64,000 bases of DNA from Paraconiothyrium sp. Pb-2020 (Eukaryota; Ascomycota; Dothideomycetes; Pleosporales; Didymosphaeriaceae), in assembly GCA_022419385.1 (NCBI GenBank), contig JAJUBI010000001.1, positions 1,178,001 through 1,242,000 of the forward strand. Direction: 5' to 3'. Made by a program: the position numbers and the translations under genes. The notes beneath the pieces are model-generated. The model was not told where the DNA came from. It worked only from the letters and a program-made list of their open reading frames with translations, and made no database searches. Positions 54,736 through 64,000 of this stretch are shown here, in pieces (the first letter of the stretch is position 1; each line of letters starts with the position of its first letter).

Positions 54736-57700
54736 ATGACAATTGCTTCGCGGCAGCGCTCCACCTCCAACATATCCAACACCTCGGATCGTTCAGGACG
54801 TCGCGGACCTCCCACTCCCCTCTCTGGCGTTCGCTCCAATCTCGGTCTACCCGAGCACGACGTACAAAACTTGGTCTCACCTCCTCTCCTCACTTCCAAC
54901 GGCGGGACTGGCTCGCCATATTCGCTGCTTTCTCCTGGGAGCTCCTACTCGACCAGCCCGCGGGCTCGGGCGCATACAGTTGCAGACCCTAATTTGATCC
55001 AGAGACAGCCCAACTACTTGTCGCAGTCCACCATGCATCAGTACAACCTTCCCCCGCCGCCTCCCCAGCCCACCTCGAACCCCGCTTCCCATAACATGAA
55101 CCTCCCTCCACCGCCTCCACGGCCGCCGACGAATCTCAATGGAATGATGAATGCTCCACCTCATGCAGGATATAATTGGGGTGCACCGCGACAGCAGTAT
55201 AACCCGGGTTTGTACCAGGGGTACCACCTTCCTCCTCCGCCAGGGCCCCCGCCTCTGCAGCAACAACAGAATCAGGAGGCGCCGCTGACCTCTGCGACGT
55301 ACATACCGGGTGGGGAATCATTCGGACCAGGTGTTGGTATCCCACCGCTGCATACGTCAAGACATTATCAAGAGCCGGCGTTCTATAGTGAAGAATCATA
55401 CTCGGCTAACACTGACACCTCCGCGACCAGCTTTCCAGTACAAAACTATGGAGCCAACACTTCTTTTGCTACCGCTACGAACCGTAACCACCTCAACATT
55501 CCCACGGAGAGATCTCTGGGCTACGACCCTCCCGGACCACCCACCGCGACAATGCAAAACCCTATACCGCAGGCACACGGCAGTTTGTACTATCGCAACG
55601 AAAATACCGGTACGACCCCCGTCTCGCCGAATGACGCGGCCTCTCAATGGCCTGCGGAACGAGTCCAGATGTGGCTGGCAAGTTACGGTTTCTCGAGAGA
55701 TTGGCAGGAAACGTTTAAGACGCTAGGTCTAGAAGGAACTAGGTTCTTGGAGATCGGACGCGGCCATGGTGGGAAAGGCAACGTTGGCATGATGCACCAG
55801 GTCATCTTTCCGCAGCTCGCGAAACAATGCACAGCGAGCGGGACTGGCTGGGATCAGAATAGAGAAAGAGATGAGGGCCGAAAGCTGCGCAGATTGGTTC
55901 GTGCCATTGTTGAGACTGGAAGCGCAAGCAATGTGCGACTGCCGCAACGACAAGACACAGGCATGACGTTGGCGAGCGCAGGTACCGAGGGCACACTTGA
56001 AAATTCCCCATACTTAGGCACCGGCCGTGACCAGTTTGGATCCACGCCCACAACTGCCGGGGGCGGTGAAGAGAGCCCAGGACGTCAGATGCCTCTCACT
56101 TCGCCTGGTTCCGCGACTATTCCTCGCCAACGGAACTTCACTGTGCCTGGACTTGGCCCACCGCCTGACTACAACGAAACATCTGGTCTTGGTGCTTACT
56201 CCAAGGAGCATCGTGAGATGCTGCGCGACTTGGATGTTAAGCCTAAGCATCGACACAGCCCTAATGCTTCCGGTGAATTTGCTCCTTCTTCGTTCGGCAC
56301 TTCGAATCACCGCGATGTGATGAGGCAAGCAAGCCCACAACATAGTCCCGGCTTACAGTCGGCACGCCTTGCGACTAACGGTCAGCATAGTGCGGGTTTA
56401 ACTTCGTCAGCGAATAGGTACTACAGCAGCCATGTTCGCGGCAACAGTTCCGAATCGAATCTATCGACATTTGCTACAGCAGGCTCTGTGAACGGCGGGG
56501 TGTCCGGTCCGCCTTCGGGCAGGTCTGTTGAAGCCCGGTCTGAAAGTCGCACCGAGAAGAGGTCTGGCTTCGACGCTGGTTCTCGGCCAGGTACTGGCAT
56601 GTCCAGGCATGACAGCGCAGAGATTCCCACAAGTGCTAAAGAGCACAAGGGATTCTTACCCAAATTCATGCGGAGAGAAAAGAAGAAGGAAGAAGGTCAT
56701 CCTTCCCCTGACGACACCAGCCTTGACTCTCCAACGAGTCCAGCGAGCCATAGGAATATCGCTGCCGGAACATTTTTTGGTAAAACAGGACTGAATTCTA
56801 GCGAAACGTCGTTGAACGAACGCCCATCCTCTCGCCGTTCCGCGCAAACTGATTCGGATAGTCGGACCGGCATTCGTGGCCGAGGCTCGTCTGTCCGAGA
56901 AAGCGACCGGAAATATGCATTTGTTACCCCAGATGGCTGGAATTACCGTTTGGTTGACATCTCCAATGCCAGTAGTGCGGCAGCGCTACGAGAAGTCGTT
57001 TGTGAAGAACTCAACCGAGGTCTCAGTCAGACGCCGGGCGTGCAATTCCACTTGACGTCTCCGGGACAGTACGAACACAATGAGCCCCTCACCGACTCTA
57101 AGCTGCTGAACGCCCGATCACAGTACGGAAATAAACTAGGAGACCTCAAGATATTCGTCAAAATTCCCCGAGAACATATCCCAACCTCTACCGGTCTAGG
57201 TGTATCTATTCCCCCTCCAACTGAAAAACGTATTGATGAGGGTACATACGCTCGTCTGAACGAGTTGGATCCGGATGTCAAATCGGGTGAATCCACCCTT
57301 GTTCCGGACAAGAACGGCAAATTGCGAAAACTGGCGGAGAGACAGGAGCTGACCCCTGAGGCAGTAGCGGAACGTTTGAACGGCGGCAGCAGCAGATTAC
57401 CAGAGCCTTCCTGGGCTGTAGGCGATGACCTTCCGGAAGAGGAACGCCAGAAGCTTCTTCAAGCTGCTTCAGAAGAGCACCAGCGGGAGACCAAGCGCAA
57501 GCAGGCAGCTTACCTAGCATCTCGTCAAGAGAAACTGAAGAAGGAAGGCTCCACACCCTCTTCAGCTAAGGATGTCGGAATCCATAGTCCGGGCATTATT
57601 GACTTCGATGAGCCGCGCAACTCACCCTACGAAGCACCGAAGCCATTCGATGATCGGAGAAAGAGCAAGCAGTTGGTGCCGCTCAGAGAGCCACCGCCTG

Positions 57701-60164
57701 TGCCTGGGGATTCAAATACGTTGATCAAGGCTAATTCGTTGTCGAAGACCAAGAAAGATCGCACATCATGGCCTGATGGTGAAGAAACCCAAGCAAAGCG
57801 ATCGTCGACCGATAACGATCTATCCAAACGAAAAGCCATACCTCAAGGACCCAGTGGTCTATCTAGTATTGCTGCTGCGATAATTGGGGCAGGCAACATC
57901 GGTAGTTCAGTGGGAGCTGCCAATAAGGCGCCTCCCAAAGTACCTCCTAAAGACTCAACTGAGAATGTGCGTCCTTCGCAGCGGGTTCTTCAAGAAAGTG
58001 GTTTTGGATCTGGTTCTGGGAGGAATAGTCCAGGTGGGTCTCCTCGCAGTCCTGGGTCTCTGACCATGAGCAAGGGCAATGTTCCGTTCTTGATACCTGA
58101 CTATGAGGAAGATGTTCCCGATGATGTTACGCTCGATAAGCCGCTCCTCAAGCTCAAGATGCCAACAGCGCCAAACCCGACGATTTCTAAACTCAAAGAT
58201 GATCTGCCGTCCCGAACAAGGTCACCGGACGTCAGTCCTCACTCTGCGCATCCCCCAGCCTCTGCGTTATCCCGCGATTCCTCGCGAATATCCATGTATG
58301 GAGGGACGATCGATTTTGATGAAGCTCGAGTATCGTTCCACTCCAAAAATACCCAGGATCTGGACCCCGTCAATTCCGATGACGATTCTGATGACGGATT
58401 GTTTGCTATGCCTCTTGCTAAAACTGGGCCTCCTACGCCTGCCAAGAGTGGATTGTCATCGACGATCGATTCTCGTGGTCAACGTCCCAATCTTACCTTG
58501 AAAACTTCTCGGTCAAAGAACTCTCTAGACAGGGTCGCGGAAAGGTCTGGCGATGTTAGTGCAGCTACGGACGACAGTCGGAGCACCCAGCCGAACGATC
58601 TAAATCCGGAGACTCCTCACTCCAACACCTGGACGGACTCACCTGATGATAGAGGTGGCTTTAACAATGTTCTACGCCGGGAGTCTTTTGCTTCTGATCT
58701 TTGGGCTAATCGACCTCCCGCGGAAGCCCTGGTGGAACACCTCGACGAATTCTTCCCCAACGTCAATCTCGATCAACCAATGCTTGAAGAGGATACCGAG
58801 GATACGGATGCTTCAACCGAAGTGACAAGTGACTTTTCTAAGGAGAGTCGCTCTGTCACGCCAGCGTCCTCTTTTGAAGATACCAGCACCGTTAGTTCGA
58901 CCCTCAACAGAGCATCAGTCCAGTCGATGGCGCAGCGCAATATTCGCAAGTCGGGTGTTGGCCTCAGTCGTACCAAGTCAATTCGAGAAGTGGTCAAATC
59001 GCAATATCAGCCATTCGAGAAGCGACCTCTCCCAGGCCAAGTTCCTCCCGTCGCGGCAGGACCCTCGCGCGTTGCTACACTGCGTGGTGGCGGAGATATT
59101 GTCCGGAGGAAGTCGACAAAGATGTTCCATGCGAAAATAGAGCAGGTCAAGCCTCCGCGTGGCTCCCGGTTGATCCAACTAGAGACAATTCCTCAGGATC
59201 ATTTACCTCTTCCGCAACGTCAGCCTACGTTCAAATGGATGAAGGGTCAACTCATTGGCAAGGGAACGTTTGGTCGCGTGTATCTCGGTATGAACATTAC
59301 CACGGGTGAATTGATCGCCGTCAAGCAAGTCGAGGTCAACCCGAAGGCCGCTGGGTCTGATAAAGACAAGATTAAAGAGCTTGTGAAGAGTTTGGACCAA
59401 GAAATCGACACGATGCAGCATCTGGACCATGCAAACATTGTGCAATACCTCGGGTGCGAGAAGAAGGAGTACAGCATATCGATCTTCCTTGAGTACATCA
59501 GCGGTGGCTCTGTCGGCTCGTGTATTCGCAAGCACGGGAAATTCGAAGAGAGCGTCGTGAGCTCGCTCACAAGACAGACGCTAGGCGGTCTTGCCTACCT
59601 GCACAGGGAAGGCATCCTCCACCGTGATCTCAAGGCGGACAATATCCTGCTCGATCTTGACGGAACGTGCAAGATATCCGATTTTGGCATCTCCAAGAAA
59701 ACGGACAACATCTACGGCAACGATGTCACGAACAGCATGCAAGGATCCGTCTTCTGGATGGCGCCAGAAGTCATCCGCTCTCAGGGCCAGGGCTATTCCG
59801 CGAAGGTCGACATCTGGTCGCTCGGCTGCGTTGTCCTCGAAATGTTCGCAGGCAAGCGACCGTGGTCGAAGGAAGAAGCTATCGGTGCGATTTACAAGCT
59901 AGGCAGTCTGAATCAGGCACCTCCAATCCCGGAAGATGTGTCAAGAGTAATCGGGGTAGAGGGCTTGAGCTTCATGTATGACTGCTTCACCATGTAAGTC
60001 ATTGTGTCCGTTGCGAATTACATGTATGCTAATGACGATGCAGCGACCCGGCCGAGCGCCCGACTGCCGAGACGTTACTCCGTTCGCCGTTCTGCTTTTC
60101 GGACCCGAACTACAACTTCCTCGACACGGAACTCTACGCCAAGATTCGGGGCGCATTCCAGTAA
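54736..60164 (+). CDS. BCK1: Bck1-type MAP kinase kinase kinase
   Basis: Two exons, 54736-59993 and 60044-60164, give 1792 residues. The N-terminus is disordered with proline runs (for example LPPPPPQP and LPPPPGPPPL, residues ~105-180). A SAM-like domain spans about 305-366 (WLASYGFSRDWQETFKTLGL). A Ras-association-like segment starts near 726 (KYAFVTPDGWNYRLVDI). The C-terminal kinase begins near 1501 with the Gly loop GKGTFGRVYLG, then AVKQV, catalytic HRDLKADN (Asp1631), DFG in KISDFGISKK and a GSVFWMAPEV activation segment. The last exon completes the kinase with DPAERPTAE. This architecture and position of the kinase match Bck1/BckA, which sits above Mkk1/2 and Slt2/MpkA in the cell-wall integrity pathway. 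It appears intact and unrelated to the cluster. Confidence 0.92.
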
Positions 60165-61108
60165 ATGCGCAATTTCTGACGTGCATTCCGATCTCTCGAA
60201 TTTTCATATTATGTATCGAACGAGCACATTCTTTCTGCGAAGTTACCGTGGACGCACCTATACCCATACTGGCTTTCCTATATCAGTTATTCTTGCTATA
60301 TTACTCATGGCTGCATGTGGTCTAGCGCTGTTCACGCTTATGAATCTCTTACTTGGGCTTCCAGCGCGGCGTCATGGTGGGTTGGGCTGGGAAATCAAGG
60401 GCACGGGGCCCCATGGGCTTGGACCCTGAGCGATGCATGCGGGCGCTTGGGACGGAAATGCATCTCGTCACTGTTCAGCATGCGTCACCGCCTCAGCCTG
60501 CCTGCTTTTGGTGAGGCTGGGTGGCGGGGCGGCAGGGCGGGGTAGCCGATGCCTACTGTTGTAGCTGTAGCTAGAAGTCAGGCCGTTGCGCCTGTCGAAT
60601 GATACCAATATTCTCTGACACTGCGGACGTTTACTTTGCCCTGGAGCGCGGCGGCGGGCACGGTGGTAGCGCGCCCGGGCGAGGTAGTGGTATGATGCAG
60701 GGTCGGCATGTCGCACGTCGGCGGGCCGGTGAAGGCGTGCGTTCATCATGAGATGCATCAGGTGATGGCTCGAACGCGCCCTGTACCAGAAGATGTTTGC
60801 GCGCCGGGGGGCAGTGTAATGCCTACTCAGGGCGTCGGCGCTTGGAAGCCCCGCTTGTAAGAGGAAGGTAGGGCGTTGGGTAGCGAGTTGGTTGCTTCCC
60901 CACCTACAGCCTATATAGGCGGCTGGTGCCTGCCTGCAACTACGCTGCAAGTACCATTCATCCCTACCTACCAGTCCAACAAACTGCACTTTTACATCGA
61001 AACAAGTGCCTGCCTAATTGCCCGCCCGTGGATCGCCAAAGGCAAACGTTCACACAACCGTGGTTCTGTACGAGCACAACCATATATCCAAGAGGAAGGC
61101 CACCCGTT
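60165..61108. other. Intergenic, no gene seen
   Basis: This is 944 bases between the MAPKKK stop and the next start, GC-rich in the middle. A longer frame overlapping the next gene in another phase starts here but lacks coding character. Confidence 0.45.
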
Positions 61109-61825
61109 ATGGACACGCCTGCATCCACGCCTGAGACTTTGCATTCATCGCTTCGATCATCCTCTACACAACCACCACAGAAGCCGGGAAACACGAACAA
61201 CAACATCATGGCCTTCCCCAACACTGGATTCTTCGCCAACGCCCTCCGTCCGCTCTCCCCACCGGAGTCGCCGTTCAACTTTGACGCCGCATTCTCAAAT
61301 TCAAAGCCTCAGTCCAGGACTTCGACTGCGCCGGCGAGTCCGCACTTCGATCTCCCCAAACCGGACAAGAGAACATCACCCAACCCAAAGCCGCAAGCCT
61401 GGGCCCGTAGCGTGCAACCGCAAAGGAAGACACAGGACAACCCGTACTTTCCCTCCATCGCTGAGCAAGAAAGATCTGAGAGGTGGATGCGCGATGCTGC
61501 GCGCTTGCCACAGAGTTCTCCACCTAGCACGAGCGAGGCTCCACTTGAGGCTCCACGTCCATCTTCACATGCCAGAGTATCGTCGGATGGAACCCCGACG
61601 CTGCATCTGGATCTCTCGTCCGCGCAACGGCGCCGCGCGCTCAAGATATGCACTTTTGCGCAGAGAAGGGCAGAGCTACCTGCGAGTCCGGAGAGTCTGC
61701 CCGAGTCCTCATCGGGGCAAAAGGTGGCGGAAGAGTACAGTAGGAAAATGGCGCAGCATTTGCAGGAAAAGATGAGGCGGAAGAGTGTTAGGCCTACGCC
61801 TTGGGGGACAGATTTCGAATGGTGA
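61109..61825 (+). CDS. Hypothetical Pro/Ser-rich protein
   Basis: A single-exon frame of 238 residues from the ATG at 61109. The frame is open further upstream to about 60926 but without an ATG. I recognise no domain. The sequence is rich in Ser, Pro and charged residues (ANALRPLSPPESPFNFD, WARSVQPQRKTQDNPYF) with a short helical basic segment near the C-terminus (EEYSRKMAQHLQEKMRRKS) and the end PWGTDFEW. Codon-position structure and the compact conserved-looking patches suggest a real protein, probably disordered and intracellular. No function is proposed. Confidence 0.6.
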   Translation: MDTPASTPETLHSSLRSSSTQPPQKPGNTNNNIMAFPNTGFFANALRPLSPPESPFNFDAAFSNSKPQSRTSTAPASPHFDLPKPDKRTSPNPKPQAWARSVQPQRKTQDNPYFPSIAEQERSERWMRDAARLPQSSPPSTSEAPLEAPRPSSHARVSSDGTPTLHLDLSSAQRRRALKICTFAQRRAELPASPESLPESSSGQKVAEEYSRKMAQHLQEKMRRKSVRPTPWGTDFEW

Positions 61826-62168
61826 AAGATATTTGGTACGTTTCAGCATTGTAGCGAAGGCGTTTGGACCAGTCCAGTCACGAAGCACGAATTACGATGT
61901 GCATTGCTTGGGGTTTGGAAAATAACTCTCGATACCCAAAATACTATGGTTCTTCTGTTCGACCCACTGTTTGAATGTTCGCGATCCAGGCTGGAAGGCT
62001 CTTCTTCTGTGCCGTGGGAAGCAGTAATCGTTTTCTTTGCCGCGGGAAGCAGTAGGCAGTCGTGAGACCAACGCGAGCAAACATTTCAATGTGGAATGTG
62101 AGCCAATCGTAGCTTTCCACGCGCCCCGCATGCGGTTAGTCGCAAGCCAATCATAGCTTGCATACGTA

Positions 62169-62194
62169 CATGTGCATGTGCATGTGCATGCATG
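62169..62194. repeat. (CATGTG)3 plus CATG simple repeat
   Basis: Three CATGTG units followed by two CATG units; non-coding. Confidence 0.9.
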
Positions 62195-63639
62195 AAAAAA
62201 TCTAACATGTCAGACTACTCATGGACTAAACGGGCGTGTGTGCTGTCAAGCATGCTGTTGTCAAGGCGAGCGCGTGAAGGGCATGTGAGGGCGCAGAAGG
62301 TATGATGAGGGGAAGGAGATGGTAGTGTAAGTGATGATTCTTCAATTTGGTATAGATGCTGTCTATCCTGCTGTTTCCGCATATGAATGTGACAGTGGCA
62401 TGTGCTTTTGATTGGAGGGGATTTGAAAAAGTACAATGAGTTGATGATATATTATTAGGAGGATTTCCGGGTGTTGGTGGGTGATGCCAGTGAGCGGGGA
62501 AGCTGAATGTTTCTGGCCCTGTGGCCGGGTATCAATAATCAAAGTTCCCCGCATGCGACATTGAAGTGTGGCGATGGCGAGATGTCATGTGCATAGTAGA
62601 GATTGAGGAAGGTATCTTCTATGAGGCGTATGCGAGGGCTCCAGCGACTTAGTCAGGCACAGTGTGGAAATGACGTATGTGATGGATGCCCCGGCGGTGG
62701 TCACTCACGTGCGCTTACTATGTATGAGGCCCCGAGATGTTGCGGTTGACGATCAGTTCATGACGTGACGCGGCCAGCGATGTTGGCGATGTTGAGGACT
62801 CTCTCGGGACATAGATGTTGAGGACTTGCTCGGGACCGAGTGTTTTAAGAGTGCGTCTGGAGAAGATTTGCATAGCGTTGGATGGTGCGACGTACGGGAG
62901 CCTTCAATTGTTTTGGTGCTATTCTTGAAAGGATCGGGGCACGTAGAGGTCCCTTTGTCTGCCGGTTGAAAATAGACGGAAGAGGTTATTAGCGTGACTG
63001 AGCGTGGGGCGATTAGCATCGGCGAAAAAGGGTCCGATGACATAGAGGACCCTGTTACTATAACGGAAAGTACGTTTTCGACGACACTTCGATTTGAGTT
63101 TCATACAGCTCGGGCGGTTGCCGTGTGGTACGTATCGAATGGTCAACGATTGATCTTACGCGCTGAGCTCTACTGCCAATGGTAGAAGCATAGCTTCTTA
63201 ACATCTAGCACACTGCCGAATGTGACGCGTGTAGATCAAAACAAACCACAGCCGCTCTGGCCTGTGATTCGCCGGCACCGTCACGTACCAAATATCCAAA
63301 GTAGCGAACCACGGCTTACACTGCGCAAACCACAACTGAAGCGCATATTCGCAGCTGTACAAATCGAATTTAGAGCTGCGTACGAGGTGGTCCTGCGCTG
63401 GCGTGACCTAAGATGAGCGAACGTTGGCGCATATCCAAGTCCGGCGGTGCACAGCCGCAACCATCGAGCTGCGCGCGAATAGGGCAACGGCTACGGAGAT
63501 CAAGCTGTGAGACATGCGTGGATGCGGAAATTCGTGGATTGGCCCGTGGGGATATGACCCGAATGTAGGGCGGTGTCTAGTCTGCGCAGGCGTGGAGGCG
63601 TAAAGGCGTGTTGTTTTGGATACTGGGCGGATTGTGTTT

Positions 63640-63669
63640 GGTGGTGGTGGTGGTGGTGGTGGTGGTGGT
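63640..63669. repeat. (GGT)10 microsatellite
   Basis: Ten perfect GGT units. On the minus strand they would read as a proline run in an otherwise unsupported frame. Confidence 0.95.
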
Positions 63670-64000
63670 TCACAGTGACGGTACAGTAACGGCACGGCAG
63701 GCTCCTGGCGCGCGGGGCTGATGTACGCGGCGGCGGATGGGATCAGTGCAGCAGACAGCATTCGTCAAGCGAGAAATGTTTCTTTCGCATTTGCAGCTTC
63801 CAAAGTCCAACAGAAGCTCCAGGCGGATATCGGCATCGGCAATAGGATGGCAAAGTCTATGTACGGGATAGCAGGGCTCGACGAGGGCTCTTCAGATGCA
63901 TGTTCGGTGCACGGACGCCCACGTGAAACATGCGGAGAAGGCACCAAGTGGATTGGTGGTAGCGGCGCATGGGTGAAACAAGCTTGTGGCTGCCGCATTT

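Larger units (their letters stand above)
61826..64000. other. Right edge, no gene seen
   Basis: This is 2.2 kb without a convincing gene on either strand. It contains the CATGTG and GGT repeats listed separately and small near-duplicated phrases (for example GGGAAGCAGTA twice near 62010-62050). Confidence 0.45.

Noticed and set aside
60876..61775. 299-codon frame overlapping the hypothetical gene in another phase
   Set aside because: Its composition is Arg/His-rich, as expected from an off-phase reading; the 61109-61825 frame has the better amino-acid composition and a proper ATG.
63408..63761. Minus-strand frame with a poly-proline run
   Set aside because: The proline run is just the GGT microsatellite; the rest shows no coding signal.
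1..64000. Intact transposons, CRISPR arrays, rRNA genes
   Set aside because: I looked for transposase, reverse transcriptase and integrase motifs, long terminal repeats, spaced repeats and rRNA signatures and saw none.

Overview
This is a stretch of nuclear DNA from a filamentous ascomycete. Coding regions are split by short introns (mostly 45-70 bases, GT-AG, with CTGAC/CTAAC-like branch sites; one GC-AG). The window carries fungal-specific families: a HET domain, Zn2Cys6 regulators, a 6-MSA-type polyketide synthase, an Egh16-like secreted protein and a Bck1-type MAPKKK. A plant-associated Dothideomycete is my best guess, but that is inference from gene content, not a phylogenetic result.

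Left flank (1-16 kb): a Kel3/KLHDC4-like kelch protein (+), a tRNA-Leu(AAG)/tRNA-Gly(GCC) pair whose members both carry introns, a large TPR-repeat protein of five exons (-), a HET-domain protein (+), and a membrane protein gene interrupted by one in-frame TAG.

Centre (16.4-45.0 kb): a secondary-metabolite gene cluster. In order it holds a secreted BBE-type FAD oxidoreductase (-), a UbiA prenyltransferase (+), an MFS transporter (+), an amidohydrolase-type decarboxylase (+), an AflR-like Zn2Cys6 regulator (-), a second Zn2Cys6 regulator (-), a P450 (-), a wax-synthase-like membrane O-acyltransferase (+), a short-chain dehydrogenase (-), a cupin protein with a C-terminal membrane segment (+), a Pyr4-type membrane terpene cyclase (-), a KS-AT-DH/TH-KR-ACP synthase of 6-methylsalicylic acid type (+), and a second P450 (+). 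The enzyme set matches what is known for yanuthone biosynthesis plus the membrane cyclase of the macrophorin pathway. The expected route is 6-MSA, decarboxylation to m-cresol, hydroxylation to toluquinol, farnesylation, oxidation to an epoxycyclohexenone, terpene cyclisation, side-chain hydroxylation and acylation. An 8-base palindrome, TCGGCCGA, or a one-mismatch form of it, sits in the upstream regions of the pathway genes, including all the shared divergent promoters. It is the likely operator of the pathway regulator.

Right flank (45-64 kb): a decayed gene relict on the minus strand (45.7-47.2 kb) with tryptophan-to-stop changes, a secreted Egh16-like protein (-), pyruvate decarboxylase (-), a 1792-residue Bck1-type MAPKKK (+), and a small proline/serine-rich hypothetical protein (+). 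The last 2 kb show only simple repeats.

All exon boundaries were set by hand from splice consensus, frame continuity and family motifs. Product names are family-level calls made without database searches.
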